This document shows positions 49,964-59,332 of a DNA stretch of 64,000 bases, piece by piece. Source of the DNA: Umezawaea beigongshangensis. GTDB taxonomy: Bacteria; Actinomycetota; Actinomycetes; Mycobacteriales; Pseudonocardiaceae. The translations under genes and the position numbers were made by a program. Within the stretch, counting starts at the first letter, position 1, and each line of letters starts with the position of its first letter. The notes beneath the pieces were generated by a model. That model worked only from the letters and a program-made list of their open reading frames with translations. It did no database searches and was not told the DNA's origin. Location of the stretch: positions 248,001-312,000 of the forward strand of contig NZ_JAEIOJ010000003.1 of the NCBI RefSeq assembly GCF_016464305.1. Reading direction: 5' to 3'.

Positions 49964-49982
49964 TTAGGCGAGGCTAACCTCA
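49964..49982. promoter_or_regulatory. IdeR/DtxR iron box over the fprA promoter
   Basis: TTAGGCGAGGCTAACCTCA matches the iron-box consensus TTAGGTTAGGCTAACCTAA at 16 of 19 positions and overlaps the fprA -10 box (49961-49966). Confidence 0.75.
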
Positions 49983-50007
49983 TGGTATTCATGAGGCTGG
50001 TCACGAC

Positions 50008-50013
50008 TACCCT
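50008..50013 (+). promoter_or_regulatory. -10 box of trpG/pabA (leaderless)
   Basis: TACCCT, 7 nt before the ATG at 50021. It lies 26 nt from the iron box, so the bound repressor could affect it as well. Confidence 0.5.
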
Positions 50014-50020
50014 GAGCGTC

Positions 50021-50662
50021 ATGCGCGTGCTCGTCGTCGACAACTACGACAGTTTCGTCTACAACCTCGTCCAGTACCTGGCGCAGCTCGGCGTCGAGTG
50101 CGTGGTCCGCCGCAACGACGTCGTGGAACTCGACGAGATCGGCGAGGTCGACGGCGTCCTGATCAGCCCCGGCCCGAGCACCCCCGAGCGCGCGGGCTCC
50201 AGCATGGACGTCATCCGCGCCTGCGCCGACCGCGGCACGCCCGTGCTCGGCGTCTGCCTCGGCCACCAGGCCATCGGCGCGGTGTGGGGCGGCACGGTCG
50301 ACCTCGCCCCCGAGCTGCTGCACGGCAAGACCAGCCTCGTGCACCACGACGGCACCGGCGTGCTCGCCGGGCTGCCGAACCCGTTCACCGCGACGCGCTA
50401 CCACTCGCTGACCGTGCTCCCGGACACCGTCCCGGCCGAGTTCGAGGTCACCGGCCGGACCGGGTCCGGCGTCGTGATGGCGATGCGGCACCGCGAGCTG
50501 CCCGTCGAGGGCGTGCAGTTCCACCCCGAGTCGGTCCTCACCGACGGTGGGCACCGGATGCTCGCCAACTGGCTCGCCGTCTGCGGTCACGTCGTCCCGG
50601 AGGCGACCGTGGCACGGCTGGAGAACGACATGCGCGTGCTGGCCGCCGCCGCGCGCCAGTAG
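50021..50662 (+). CDS. trpG: Anthranilate/aminodeoxychorismate synthase glutaminase
   Basis: A 213-aa class I glutamine amidotransferase that supplies ammonia for anthranilate or p-aminobenzoate synthesis. Triad: C79 (GVCLGHQ), H168 and E170 (FHPES). It matches Rv0013 (trpG/pabA), which lies alone beside pknB. No trpE/pabB is nearby, so it could serve both pathways. Leaderless ATG at 50021. Confidence 0.92.
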   Translation: MRVLVVDNYDSFVYNLVQYLAQLGVECVVRRNDVVELDEIGEVDGVLISPGPSTPERAGSSMDVIRACADRGTPVLGVCLGHQAIGAVWGGTVDLAPELLHGKTSLVHHDGTGVLAGLPNPFTATRYHSLTVLPDTVPAEFEVTGRTGSGVVMAMRHRELPVEGVQFHPESVLTDGGHRMLANWLAVCGHVVPEATVARLENDMRVLAAAARQ

Positions 50663-50718
50663 CCCGGACGCGACGAGGGGGCGCACCGATCGCGGTGCGC
50701 CCCCTCGTCGCGTCCGGG
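50663..50718. terminator. Bidirectional terminator between trpG and pknB
   Basis: Perfect 26-bp stem beginning CCCGGACGCGACGAGGGG with an ATCG loop, right after the trpG stop. Confidence 0.75.
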
Positions 50719-50835
50719 CCGGTGGTCGTCGTGCGTTCCAGGGCGCTTGCGCGGGGTCGCGCGCACGCCGGGGTGCGCGGCCCGGATCAGCTCCGGGAGG
50801 CCAGCACCGCCACCGCCGCAGGACCCCCCGACGAA

Positions 50836-52836
50836 CTAGTTCGTGCTCGTCGAGGTCGGCGGGACGATGCTGAAGTCGCCCAGCGACACCGTCACCGACT
50901 GGTTCTTGGTGATCTTCGTACCGGCGGGGACGCTCTGGGACTGGACCTTGTTGTTCTTGTTCTGGTCCGTCACCCTGGTCTCCTCGCCCTCTTCGAGGTT
51001 GCCCTCCCAGCCCGTCGCGCGCAGCTTGTTCCGCGCGTCGTTCAGGGACAGGTTGGTCAGGTCGACCACGATGATCTGGTTGCCCCTCGACACGCTCAGC
51101 GTGACGACCGTGCCCTTGTCGACCTTGCCGGGCCGGGGGTCCTGGCCGATGACGATGCCCTCCTCCTCGGCGCTGTCGACCTCCTGGGTCTGCACCTCCA
51201 GGCCCTCGCGCTGGAGGGTCGCGGTCGCGTTCGCGACGGTCTGCCCGACGACGCCGACCAGGTTGATCTTGTCGGGCGCGCGGCCGATCTTCACGGCGAC
51301 CTGCGAGCCCTTGGCGAGCTTCACACCGGGAGCCGTCCCCTGCTCGGCGACGTTGCCGACGAGCGCGGCGTCCTCGGTCTCCACCTGCGGCGAGTCGGCG
51401 GCCAGCTTCAGGCCGACGCCCTCCAGCGCCGCCTGGGCGTCCTGGATGGTCATGCCGAGCAGGGCCGGCACGTCGACCTTCTCCGGGTTCGCGCCCACCC
51501 GCATGGTGACGCGGGTCTGCTTGTCGACGGGACGGCCGGCGGCCGGGTCGGTCTCCAGCACGCGGCCGAGGTCGTCCTCGCCGCACGCCGGGACGGAGCC
51601 CTCCTGGCACGGGATCTGCTCCAGGACGACCACCAGCCCGGCTCTCTGCAACTGGTCGCGCGCGACGGTCTCCTGCTGCCCGACGACGTCGGGCACCTCG
51701 ACCGTGTTCGTGGGCGCGCTGTCCTTCGGACCCATCAGGGTGGTCGTGATCCACACGGCGAGCGCCAGCACGGCGATGCACAGCAGCACGACGAGCGCGA
51801 TCATCATCGACTTCTTGCGCCGCACGCGGCGGAGTTCCTCCTCCTCCGCGGTCAGGTCGTCGTAGTCGTCGGGCTCGTCGCGCAGCGCCGACGGGCGGTG
51901 CCGCCCGCCGGAGGACACGACCTCGGTGCGCTGCGGCTGCTGGTTCAGCACGGCCGTGCGGTCCTCGGCGGTCATCACCGCGGGAGCCGACGGGCGCTGG
52001 CCGGACAGCACGCGCACCAGGTCGGCGCGCATCTCCGCGGCCGACTGGTACCGGTTCGCCGGTCCCTTGGCCATCGCCTTGAGCACGATCGCGTCGAGCG
52101 CGGGGGAGACCTGCGGGTTCAGCGACGACGGGGACTTGGGGTCCTCCCGGACGTGCTGGTAGGCCACGGCCACCGGCGAGTCCCCGGTGAACGGCGGCTC
52201 GCCCGTGAGCAGCTCGAACAGCACGCAGCCGGAGGCGTACACGTCACTGCGACCGTCGACCGCCTCGCCGCGGGCCTGCTCGGGCGAGAGGTACTGCGCG
52301 GTCCCTATCACGGCGGCCGTCTGGGTGACCGCGGCCTGACCGTCGTGCACGGCGCGGGCGATGCCGAAGTCCATCACCTTCACCGCGCCGGCCCTGGTGA
52401 TCATGACGTTGGCCGGCTTCACGTCGCGGTGCACGATGCCGTGCCGGTGGCTGAAGTCCAGAGCGGCGGAGACGTCGGCCATGACCTCCATGGCGCGCTT
52501 GTTCGACAGCGGACCCTGGGTCTTGACGATGTCGCGGAGGGTGCGGCCGTCCACGTACTCCATGACGATGTAGGGCAGCGGTCCGTACTCGGTCGTCGTC
52601 TCGCCGGTGTCGTAGACCGCGACGATCGCCGGGTGGTTCAGCGCCGCGGCGTTCTGCGCCTCCCGGCGGAACCTCTCCTGGAACTGCGGGTCGCGGGCGA
52701 GGTCAGCGCGCAGCACCTTGACCGCCACGTCCCTGCTGAGACGAACGTCCCGGCCCTTGTGGACCTCGGACATGCCGCCGTAGCCGAGGGTCTCACCCAG
52801 CTCGTAGCGGTTGGAGAGCAGTCGCGGAGTGCTCAT
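50836..52836 (-). CDS. pknB: Ser/Thr protein kinase PknB with PASTA domains
   Basis: A 666-aa receptor kinase. Kinase domain: GYGGMSEV loop, K40, HRDVKPANV (D138), DFG 156-158, activation-loop Thr171 and Thr173 (TQTAAVIGT) at the same numbers as mycobacterial PknB. A juxtamembrane linker, one TM helix (MMIALVVLLCIAVLALAVWITTTL) and four extracytoplasmic PASTA repeats that sense muropeptides/lipid II follow. It phosphorylates CwlM, the MurJ-linked pseudokinase, FhaB and others in mycobacteria. ATG at 52836. Last gene of the fhaA-pknB operon. Confidence 0.97.
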   Translation of the reverse strand: MSTPRLLSNRYELGETLGYGGMSEVHKGRDVRLSRDVAVKVLRADLARDPQFQERFRREAQNAAALNHPAIVAVYDTGETTTEYGPLPYIVMEYVDGRTLRDIVKTQGPLSNKRAMEVMADVSAALDFSHRHGIVHRDVKPANVMITRAGAVKVMDFGIARAVHDGQAAVTQTAAVIGTAQYLSPEQARGEAVDGRSDVYASGCVLFELLTGEPPFTGDSPVAVAYQHVREDPKSPSSLNPQVSPALDAIVLKAMAKGPANRYQSAAEMRADLVRVLSGQRPSAPAVMTAEDRTAVLNQQPQRTEVVSSGGRHRPSALRDEPDDYDDLTAEEEELRRVRRKKSMMIALVVLLCIAVLALAVWITTTLMGPKDSAPTNTVEVPDVVGQQETVARDQLQRAGLVVVLEQIPCQEGSVPACGEDDLGRVLETDPAAGRPVDKQTRVTMRVGANPEKVDVPALLGMTIQDAQAALEGVGLKLAADSPQVETEDAALVGNVAEQGTAPGVKLAKGSQVAVKIGRAPDKINLVGVVGQTVANATATLQREGLEVQTQEVDSAEEEGIVIGQDPRPGKVDKGTVVTLSVSRGNQIIVVDLTNLSLNDARNKLRATGWEGNLEEGEETRVTDQNKNNKVQSQSVPAGTKITKNQSVTVSLGDFSIVPPTSTSTN

Positions 52837-52921
52837 CGGTGCGTCGTCCCGCTCCTCGTCAACGGACTTCCCATCATGCCTGGCGTTCGCGCTCGTGCTG
52901 ATTCGGCCCAGCGTGTCCGAA

Positions 52922-54496
52922 TCATGTCGGTACGCACGTCACCTTCACGCGTGATCCCACCTCTACCTCGTCGGCGGGCGACACGGACGTGACGCGGCAG
53001 TTCGCCGGATCTCGCGGCAGACCACCGTCGATGGTCGCAGACTCCGGAACCAGCCCGTAATCCTCCAGGTTCGACACCACCACGTCGATCGGGCGATCGA
53101 TGTAGTCGGTCTCGACGATCCGCACCGTGCTGCTCCGCGGGAGCTGATCCGCCGACTCCACGGGACGGGAGGGCCTGCTCTGCTCGCCCTGTCCCGGTCC
53201 GTTCTCCGCGGCGGGGGACGTCGTCGCGCCACGGGCGTCACCGGGGTGGTCCCCCGACGCGCCGTTCCGCTCGGCCATCTCCCGCACGACGACCACGCCG
53301 AGCACGATCAGCGCGATCACCAGGAGAGCGACCATAACCCACAGACCGGCCCTCCCCTTCCTCGGTGCTGGCTGGGGAGGGCCGAAGTTTCCGGTGTGCG
53401 GTCCGCTCGGCGGACTCGTGTGCGGTCCCACCGGACCGGGTGGCACGACGGGTTGCAGCCCCGGCGCGGAACCGGGGTGGTGCACGGGTTGCAGACCGGG
53501 GTGCGACATCTGCCCGGCCATCTGCTGACCCGCCATCTGCGGCCCCGTCATCTGCGGCCCGACCATCTGCTGACCGGTCATCGGCTGTCCGAGCCCGGGG
53601 ATCATCCCCGTGTTCAGGCCGTTGCCCGCGGCCACCGCCAGCCCGGACGGAGCCGGCAGCGGCTGCCCCAGCCGCACGGCGGCGACCGCGGCGGCGAACT
53701 CCCCGCCGTTGCGGTAGCGCTGCCGGGGGTCCTTCACCAGGGTCGCCTCGATCAGCGCGCGCACACCGGGTGGCACGTCCGGCGGCAGCGGCGGCGCCAG
53801 GTCGCGGATGTGCATCATCGCGACCGTCACCGCGTTCTCCGACAGGAACGGCCGGTGGCCCGTCAGGCACTCGTAGCCGCACACCGCGAGCGAGTACACG
53901 TCGCTCGCCGGCTCGGCCTCGTGCCCGAGCGCCTGCTCGGGGGCGATGTAGTGGGCGGTGCCCATGACCATGCCCGACCGCGTCACCGGCGCCGCGTCGG
54001 CCGCCTTCGCGATGCCGAAGTCGGTGATCTTCACCTTGCCGGTGGCCGTCACCAGGATGTTGCCCGGCTTGACGTCGCGGTGCACCAGACCGCGCTCGTG
54101 CGCGGCCTGGAGCGCGGTGCCCGCCTGCTGGAGCACGTCCAGCGTGCGGTCGGCGGTCAGCCTGCCGCGGGAGATGATCGTGGCGAGCGGCTCGCCCTCG
54201 ACCAGCTCCATCACCAGGTAGGCCGTGTCCTCCGGCCCGTCGGGGAGCGACGCCGTCTCGCCGTAGTCGTGCACCGCCGCCACACCGGGGTGGTTCAGCG
54301 ACGCGGTCATCCGCGCCTCGGTGCGGAAGCGGTGCAGGAACTCGGCGTCACCGCTCAGCTCGGTCTTGAGCACCTTGACCGCCACCCGGCGGTCGAGCCG
54401 GGTGTCGGCGGCCTCCCAGACCTCGCCCATGCCGCCGACGGCGATCCGCCTCGTGAGGCGGTACCGGTCGGCGAGGAGCTGGCCGGAGGTCAGCAT
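52922..54496 (-). CDS. pknA: Ser/Thr protein kinase PknA
   Basis: A 524-aa kinase with [10 protein letters not shown]41, HRDVKPGN (D141), DFG and an activation loop [14 protein letters not shown] long Gln/Met/Gly/Pro linker ([25 protein letters not shown]...), one TM helix and a single C-terminal PASTA-like extracytoplasmic domain ([27 protein letters not shown]...) follow. M. tuberculosis PknA has no PASTA domain. The ATG overlaps the pbpA stop by 1 nt. Confidence 0.94.
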   Translation of the reverse strand: MLTSGQLLADRYRLTRRIAVGGMGEVWEAADTRLDRRVAVKVLKTELSGDAEFLHRFRTEARMTASLNHPGVAAVHDYGETASLPDGPEDTAYLVMELVEGEPLATIISRGRLTADRTLDVLQQAGTALQAAHERGLVHRDVKPGNILVTATGKVKITDFGIAKAADAAPVTRSGMVMGTAHYIAPEQALGHEAEPASDVYSLAVCGYECLTGHRPFLSENAVTVAMMHIRDLAPPLPPDVPPGVRALIEATLVKDPRQRYRNGGEFAAAVAAVRLGQPLPAPSGLAVAAGNGLNTGMIPGLGQPMTGQQMVGPQMTGPQMAGQQMAGQMSHPGLQPVHHPGSAPGLQPVVPPGPVGPHTSPPSGPHTGNFGPPQPAPRKGRAGLWVMVALLVIALIVLGVVVVREMAERNGASGDHPGDARGATTSPAAENGPGQGEQSRPSRPVESADQLPRSSTVRIVETDYIDRPIDVVVSNLEDYGLVPESATIDGGLPRDPANCRVTSVSPADEVEVGSRVKVTCVPT

Positions 54497-55959
54497 CAGC
54501 CACCTCCGAGGAAGGCGCCGATGATCGCCCGCCCGATCGGTGCGGCGACCTTGCCACCGGTCGCCCCGAGGCCGCGGTTGCCGCCGTCCTCGACGAGCAC
54601 CGCGACGGCGATCGTCGGCTTGTCGGCGGGGGCGAACGCCACGTACCAGGCGTGCGGGTTGACCTTCTGCGGCTCCGCGCCGTGCTCGGCGGTGCCGGTC
54701 TTCGACGCGATCTGGACGCCGCTGAGCCTGCCCTCGCCGCCGGTGTTGTTCTCCGACTTGATCATCATGTCGCGGAGCTCGGCCGCGTGCTCCGGCTCCA
54801 TCGCCTCGGTGACCTCTTCGGGGTCGATCTCGTCGATGACGCCCAGGTCGGGGTCCAGCACCTTGCTGATCAGGCGGGGCTTCATCCGCACGCCGCCGTT
54901 GGCGATGGTGGCCGCGACGACCGCGTTGTGCATCGGCGTCAGCGCGACGTCGCGCTGCCCCAGACCGCTCTGGTAGACCGCCGCGTCGTCCGCCATCTCG
55001 CCGAGGGTGGAGCCCACGACGGTCAGCGGGATCTGCGTGTCGGTGTCGTCGATGCCGAACTTCGCCGCCTGCGCGCGCAGCTTCTCCGCGCCCAGGTCAC
55101 CGGCCAGCTCCGCGAAGTAGGTGTTGCAGGACTTCTCCAGCGCCTGCTCCATCGTCGCGGTGGTGCCGTTGCCGCACGTGGTGCTGTTGTAGTTCGTCAG
55201 TCCGGTGTTCGTGCCGGGCAGCGTGATCTCCGGGGCACCGGTGTAGGTGGTGTCCTTGTTCTTGCCCTCGGCCAGCGCCGCGGCGGCCACCACCAGCTTG
55301 AACGTCGAGCCGGGCGGCTGCGTCGAGGAGATCGCCCGGTTCAGCATCGGGTCGCCGGGGTCGGTGTTGTACTGGTCGTACGCGGCCTTCTGCTCGGCGA
55401 CGTCGTGGCTCGCCAGCGGGGACGGGTCGTACGCCGGGCTGTTCACCATCGCCAGGATCGCGCCGGTGCTCGGGTCGAGCGCCACGGCCGACCCGGTCAG
55501 GCCCTGCAGACCGTCCCACGCCGCCTGCTGCGCGCGCGGGTCGACGCTGAGCTGGAGGTTGCCGCCCTTGGGGTCGCGACCGGTGATCAGCGACGCCAGC
55601 CTCCGGGTGAACAGCCGGTCGTCCGACCCGTTGAGCAGGTCGTTCTCGGCGCGCTCCAGGCCGGCGGGGCCGTACCTGGTCGAGTAGTAGCCGGTGATCG
55701 GCGCGTACATCGGCCCGTTGGTGTAGGTGCGCAGGTACTCCAGCTTGTCGTCCGTCTTCGTCACCCCGGCGATGGGCGTGCCGTCGGCGGCGATGAGCTG
55801 ACCGCGCTCCCGCGAGTACTCGTCGAGCAGCACCCGGCTGTTCAGCGGGTTCTTCCGGTAGTCGTCGGCCTTGATGACCTGCACGTACGTAGCGTTGGCC
55901 AGCAGCAGCAGGACCATGACCATCATCGCCAGGCCGACTCGGCGGAGCGGTGTGTTCAT
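54496..55959 (-). CDS. pbpA: Class B penicillin-binding protein PbpA
   Basis: A 487-aa monofunctional transpeptidase with an N-terminal TM anchor and dimerisation domain. The active site is STFK (S218, K221), with SCN at 277-279 and KTGT at 420-423. It acts with RodA in peptidoglycan synthesis at elongation or septation. The start overlaps the rodA stop (ATGA). Confidence 0.96.
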   Translation of the reverse strand: MNTPLRRVGLAMMVMVLLLLANATYVQVIKADDYRKNPLNSRVLLDEYSRERGQLIAADGTPIAGVTKTDDKLEYLRTYTNGPMYAPITGYYSTRYGPAGLERAENDLLNGSDDRLFTRRLASLITGRDPKGGNLQLSVDPRAQQAAWDGLQGLTGSAVALDPSTGAILAMVNSPAYDPSPLASHDVAEQKAAYDQYNTDPGDPMLNRAISSTQPPGSTFKLVVAAAALAEGKNKDTTYTGAPEITLPGTNTGLTNYNSTTCGNGTTATMEQALEKSCNTYFAELAGDLGAEKLRAQAAKFGIDDTDTQIPLTVVGSTLGEMADDAAVYQSGLGQRDVALTPMHNAVVAATIANGGVRMKPRLISKVLDPDLGVIDEIDPEEVTEAMEPEHAAELRDMMIKSENNTGGEGRLSGVQIASKTGTAEHGAEPQKVNPHAWYVAFAPADKPTIAVAVLVEDGGNRGLGATGGKVAAPIGRAIIGAFLGGG

Positions 55960-57389
55960 TTCGGACGCTCCACCATGACAGTGTGCTGGTCGGCGATCGC
56001 CGGCTGCTGGACCTTCGGCTTCGGAGCCGTCTTCGGCGTGCGGGCGGCGGCGGAGATCCGCAGCAGCAGCGCGACGAGGATGTAGTTGGCCAGCAGCGAC
56101 GAACCGCCGTAGGACAGGAAGGGTGCGGTGATGCCCGTCATCGGGATGAGCTTGGTGACGCCCCCGACGACGATGAACACCTGGAACGCGACGGCGAAGG
56201 CGAGGCCCCCGCCGAGCAGCTTGCCGAACGTGTCGCGGACCGCGAGCGCGCTGCGCAGCCCGCGCATGGCGAAGATCAGGTAGATCAGGAGCAGCGCGGC
56301 CAGGCCGACGAACCCGAGCTCCTCGCCGATCGCGGCCGTGATGAAGTCCGTGCTCGCCTCCGGCACGATCTCCGGCCGCCCGGCGCCCAGACCGGCGCCG
56401 AAGATGCCGCCCGTGCCGAGCCCGAACAGCGACTGCACGATCTGGTAGCCGTCCTCCTGGGCCGTGGCGAACGGGTCGATCCAGTTCGACACGCGGGTCT
56501 GCACGTGGGTGAACAGCCGCCACGCCACGACGGCGCCGCCGGCGAACATCACCAGGCCCAGCACCACCCACGCGGCGCGCTCGGTCGACACGTAGAGCAG
56601 GACCAGGACGATGCCGAAGAACAGCAGCGAGGACCCGAGGTCCCGCTGGAGCACCATGATGCTGACCGACACCGCCCACGCGGCCAGCAGCGGACCCAGG
56701 TCGCGGGCGCGCGGCACGTCCAGACCGAGGATCTGACGACCGGCGACCGTGAACAGGTCGCGCTTCGACACCAGGAACGCCGCGAAGAAGACCATCAGCA
56801 GGATCTTCGCGAACTCACCCGGCTGGATGGAGAACACGCCGAAGTTCAGCCAGATCTTCGCGCCGTTGATGGGCGGTGCGATGAAGCCCGGCAGGACACC
56901 GGGCAGCACCAGCGCCACCAGTCCGACGAGGCCGAACGTGTAGCCGTACTTCGCCAGCGTCCGGTGGTCGGGCAGGAAGCGCAGGGCGACGACGAACAGC
57001 ACCAGGGCGATGGCGGTCCACATGACCTGCCTGGTCGCCTTGTCGTCGTCCACCGCCAGGTCGAGCCGGTGGATCATCACCAGGCCCAGGCCGTTGAGCA
57101 GCGCGACGCAGGGCAGCATCGCCGGGTCCGCGTAGGGCGCCCACCTGCGCACCGCGAGGTGCGCCAGGGCGAACAGCGTCAGGTACGCCAGGCCCAGGTA
57201 GACGATCTGCATCGTCAGCTCCTGCTCCTGGTTGGCCTCCACCAGGATGAGGGCACCGGTGACCAGCGTCGCGGCGAACGCGAGCATGACGAGCTCGGTA
57301 CCGCGGCGCGTGGGCGCCTTCAGGCCGGGCGACGTGCTGCTCGCCCGCCCGACTGGTGTGCCCTCCCCGGCGGGGACCGGCGAACCCAT
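55956..57389 (-). CDS. rodA: Peptidoglycan glycosyltransferase RodA (SEDS family)
   Basis: A 477-aa polytopic SEDS protein with the motifs NGAKIWLNFGVFSIQPGEFAKI and PFLSYGGSSLL near the C terminus, and the conserved WDP-like region (WIDPFATAQEDGYQIVQSLF). It polymerises lipid II together with PbpA. ATG start 3 nt after the pstP stop. Confidence 0.95.
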   Translation of the reverse strand: MGSPVPAGEGTPVGRASSTSPGLKAPTRRGTELVMLAFAATLVTGALILVEANQEQELTMQIVYLGLAYLTLFALAHLAVRRWAPYADPAMLPCVALLNGLGLVMIHRLDLAVDDDKATRQVMWTAIALVLFVVALRFLPDHRTLAKYGYTFGLVGLVALVLPGVLPGFIAPPINGAKIWLNFGVFSIQPGEFAKILLMVFFAAFLVSKRDLFTVAGRQILGLDVPRARDLGPLLAAWAVSVSIMVLQRDLGSSLLFFGIVLVLLYVSTERAAWVVLGLVMFAGGAVVAWRLFTHVQTRVSNWIDPFATAQEDGYQIVQSLFGLGTGGIFGAGLGAGRPEIVPEASTDFITAAIGEELGFVGLAALLLIYLIFAMRGLRSALAVRDTFGKLLGGGLAFAVAFQVFIVVGGVTKLIPMTGITAPFLSYGGSSLLANYILVALLLRISAAARTPKTAPKPKVQQPAIADQHTVMVERPK

Positions 57390-57392
57390 CGA

Positions 57393-58823
57393 CTACTGAC
57401 CCTTCCGGCAGTCCACGCCGACTCGCTGCGCGGAGGTGGGAAGGGTCGTCACGCCGGGGGTCGGCGTGGTCGTCGTCGGTTCCGCCGAACTCGGCTGACC
57501 GCCCTCCGGCGACGCCGGTGTGCTGGCCGGAGGCTCGCTGGTGGTCGGCGCGCTGGTCGGCGTGCTCGGCTGCGTCGTGGTCGAGGTGTCGGCGCAGATC
57601 GGCAGGAGCTGCTCGGTGCGCAGCTGCCGGATCTTCTGCCGCGCGCCCTCCAGACCGTCGACGTCGGTGATCCCGCCGCGGACCACGTCCCTGGCCGCCG
57701 CTCGCAGGTCGTCGACCGCGATCGGCTGACACCCGAGCGAACCGGGCGGGCACGACCCCTCGGCCAGGTCGTGCAGCTCCACGCCGAGGAAGCTGCCGCT
57801 CACCCCGCGGAAGATCGACACCTGGCCGTCGTCGGTCGCGCCGACGTAGTACTGCCGCAGCACCCACCAGCGGGTGGCGTACCCACCCGCCGCCACCAGC
57901 AGGAGCAGGAAGAGCACGAGAAGCGCGGCCCGGATGCGGCCGCGCCTCCTGCGCTTCGGGTCCACCGGTTGCGCCGGTGTCTCCACGCGCTGCTGGGCCG
58001 GTCTCGGCGTCAGCGACTGCGCGCGGGACGCGGGGGAGTCCGGTGGCGGCGGGTCGTCCGCGCCGTCACCGGCGGCGCCGCCGACGATCGGGGCGTCCTC
58101 CCCGAAGTCGATGTCCGCGACGTCCGCCACGATCACCGTGATGTTGTCGGGACCGCCGCCCTTGAGCGCGAGCTCGATCATCCGGTCCGCGCACGCCTGC
58201 GGGTCCGGAATCCGGATGGCCTCCTCCATCGTCTCCTGGCTGACCACACCGGAGAGCCCGTCGGAGCACAGGAGGAAGCGGTCGCCCGCGCGCGCCTCGC
58301 GCACGGTGAGGCTCGGCTCGATCTCGTGACCGGTCAGCGCGCGGAGCAGGAACGAGCGCTGGGGGTGGCTCGCCGCCTCCTCCAGCGTGATCCGGCCCTC
58401 GTCGACCAGCGACTGGACGAACGTGTCGTCGTGCGTGATCTGCGAGAACGTGCCGGCGCGGTAGAGGTACGCGCGGGAGTCGCCGATGTGCACGAGCCCG
58501 ATGCGGGTGCCCGCGAACAGGACGGCCGTGAGCGTGGTGCCCATGCCGTCCAGGTCGGGGTCGCCCGCGATGAGCTCGGATATGGCGCCGTTGCCGGCCA
58601 CCACCGCTTCGCGGAGCTGGCCGAGCAGGTCGTCACCGGGCTCGTCGTCGTCGACGGGGGCCAGTGCGGCGATGACCACCTTGCTCGCGACTTCACCGGC
58701 GGCGTGGCCACCCATGCCGTCGGCTACCGCGAGCAGGCGGGGGCCCGCGTACACGGAGTCCTGGTTGTTGGAACGCACCAGGCCCCGGTCGCTTCGGGCC
58801 GCGTATCGGAGGACGAGGGTCAT
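57393..58823 (-). CDS. pstP: PP2C-type Ser/Thr phosphatase PstP
   Basis: A 476-aa protein with a PP2C catalytic domain (residues 1-240; VADGMGG at D35, DGMGTTLTAVLF, HIGDSRAYLYR, GGGPDNITVIV). One TM helix (ALLVLFLLLLVAAGGYATRWWVL, about 306-328) and an extracytoplasmic domain ending in a Thr/Ser/Pro-rich tail follow. It reverses PknA/PknB phosphorylation. ATG overlaps the fhaB stop. A shorter paralogue is encoded at 41159-42127. Confidence 0.95.
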   Translation of the reverse strand: MTLVLRYAARSDRGLVRSNNQDSVYAGPRLLAVADGMGGHAAGEVASKVVIAALAPVDDDEPGDDLLGQLREAVVAGNGAISELIAGDPDLDGMGTTLTAVLFAGTRIGLVHIGDSRAYLYRAGTFSQITHDDTFVQSLVDEGRITLEEAASHPQRSFLLRALTGHEIEPSLTVREARAGDRFLLCSDGLSGVVSQETMEEAIRIPDPQACADRMIELALKGGGPDNITVIVADVADIDFGEDAPIVGGAAGDGADDPPPPDSPASRAQSLTPRPAQQRVETPAQPVDPKRRRRGRIRAALLVLFLLLLVAAGGYATRWWVLRQYYVGATDDGQVSIFRGVSGSFLGVELHDLAEGSCPPGSLGCQPIAVDDLRAAARDVVRGGITDVDGLEGARQKIRQLRTEQLLPICADTSTTTQPSTPTSAPTTSEPPASTPASPEGGQPSSAEPTTTTPTPGVTTLPTSAQRVGVDCRKGQ

Positions 58824-59281
58824 GAGCGCAGCTCGATCACCGTTTTGCCGATTCGGATCGGGACACCGAGCGGCACCCGCAGAGGAGCCGTGACCTTGTC
58901 CCGGTCCAGATAGGTGCCGTTCGTGGAACCGAGGTCCTCCACGTACCAGTCGGTTCCACGCATGGACAGCCTCGCGTGCCTGGTCGACGCGAAGTCGTCG
59001 TCCAGGACGAGGGTGGAGTCGTCGGCACGACCGATCATGATCGGCCTGCCGTCCAAGGAGATCCGGGTGCCCGTCAGCGCGCCGTGGGTGACCACGAGCT
59101 GCCTGGGCGCCTTGCTTCCCCTACCTGTTTTATTCGCGTTCTTCCGGAACCCGGTCGCCGCGACCCGCAGCCCTGAGGCGGCGTAGAGGTCCGACCGGAC
59201 TACCCGAAGTGCAGCCAGCACGAACAACCAGAGCAGGACGAGGAAACCCGCTCTGGTCAGCTGCATCACCAGCTCTGGCAC
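58820..59281 (-). CDS. fhaB: FHA-domain protein FhaB/FipA
   Basis: A 153-aa protein with an N-terminal TM helix (LTRAGFLVLLWLFVLAALRVV) and a C-terminal FHA phosphothreonine-binding domain (PIMIGRADDSTLVLDDDFASTRHARL...LGSTNGTYLD). In mycobacteria it bridges FtsZ/FtsQ after PknA/PknB phosphorylation. The start is a GTG at 59281, giving the usual MxELVxQLTRAGF N terminus. Confidence 0.94.
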   Translation of the reverse strand: MPELVMQLTRAGFLVLLWLFVLAALRVVRSDLYAASGLRVAATGFRKNANKTGRGSKAPRQLVVTHGALTGTRISLDGRPIMIGRADDSTLVLDDDFASTRHARLSMRGTDWYVEDLGSTNGTYLDRDKVTAPLRVPLGVPIRIGKTVIELRS

Positions 59282-59332
59282 CGGTTGTAACCGCTCCCGC
59301 CTTGAGTGCTGACACCGACGCCCGTCTCGACC

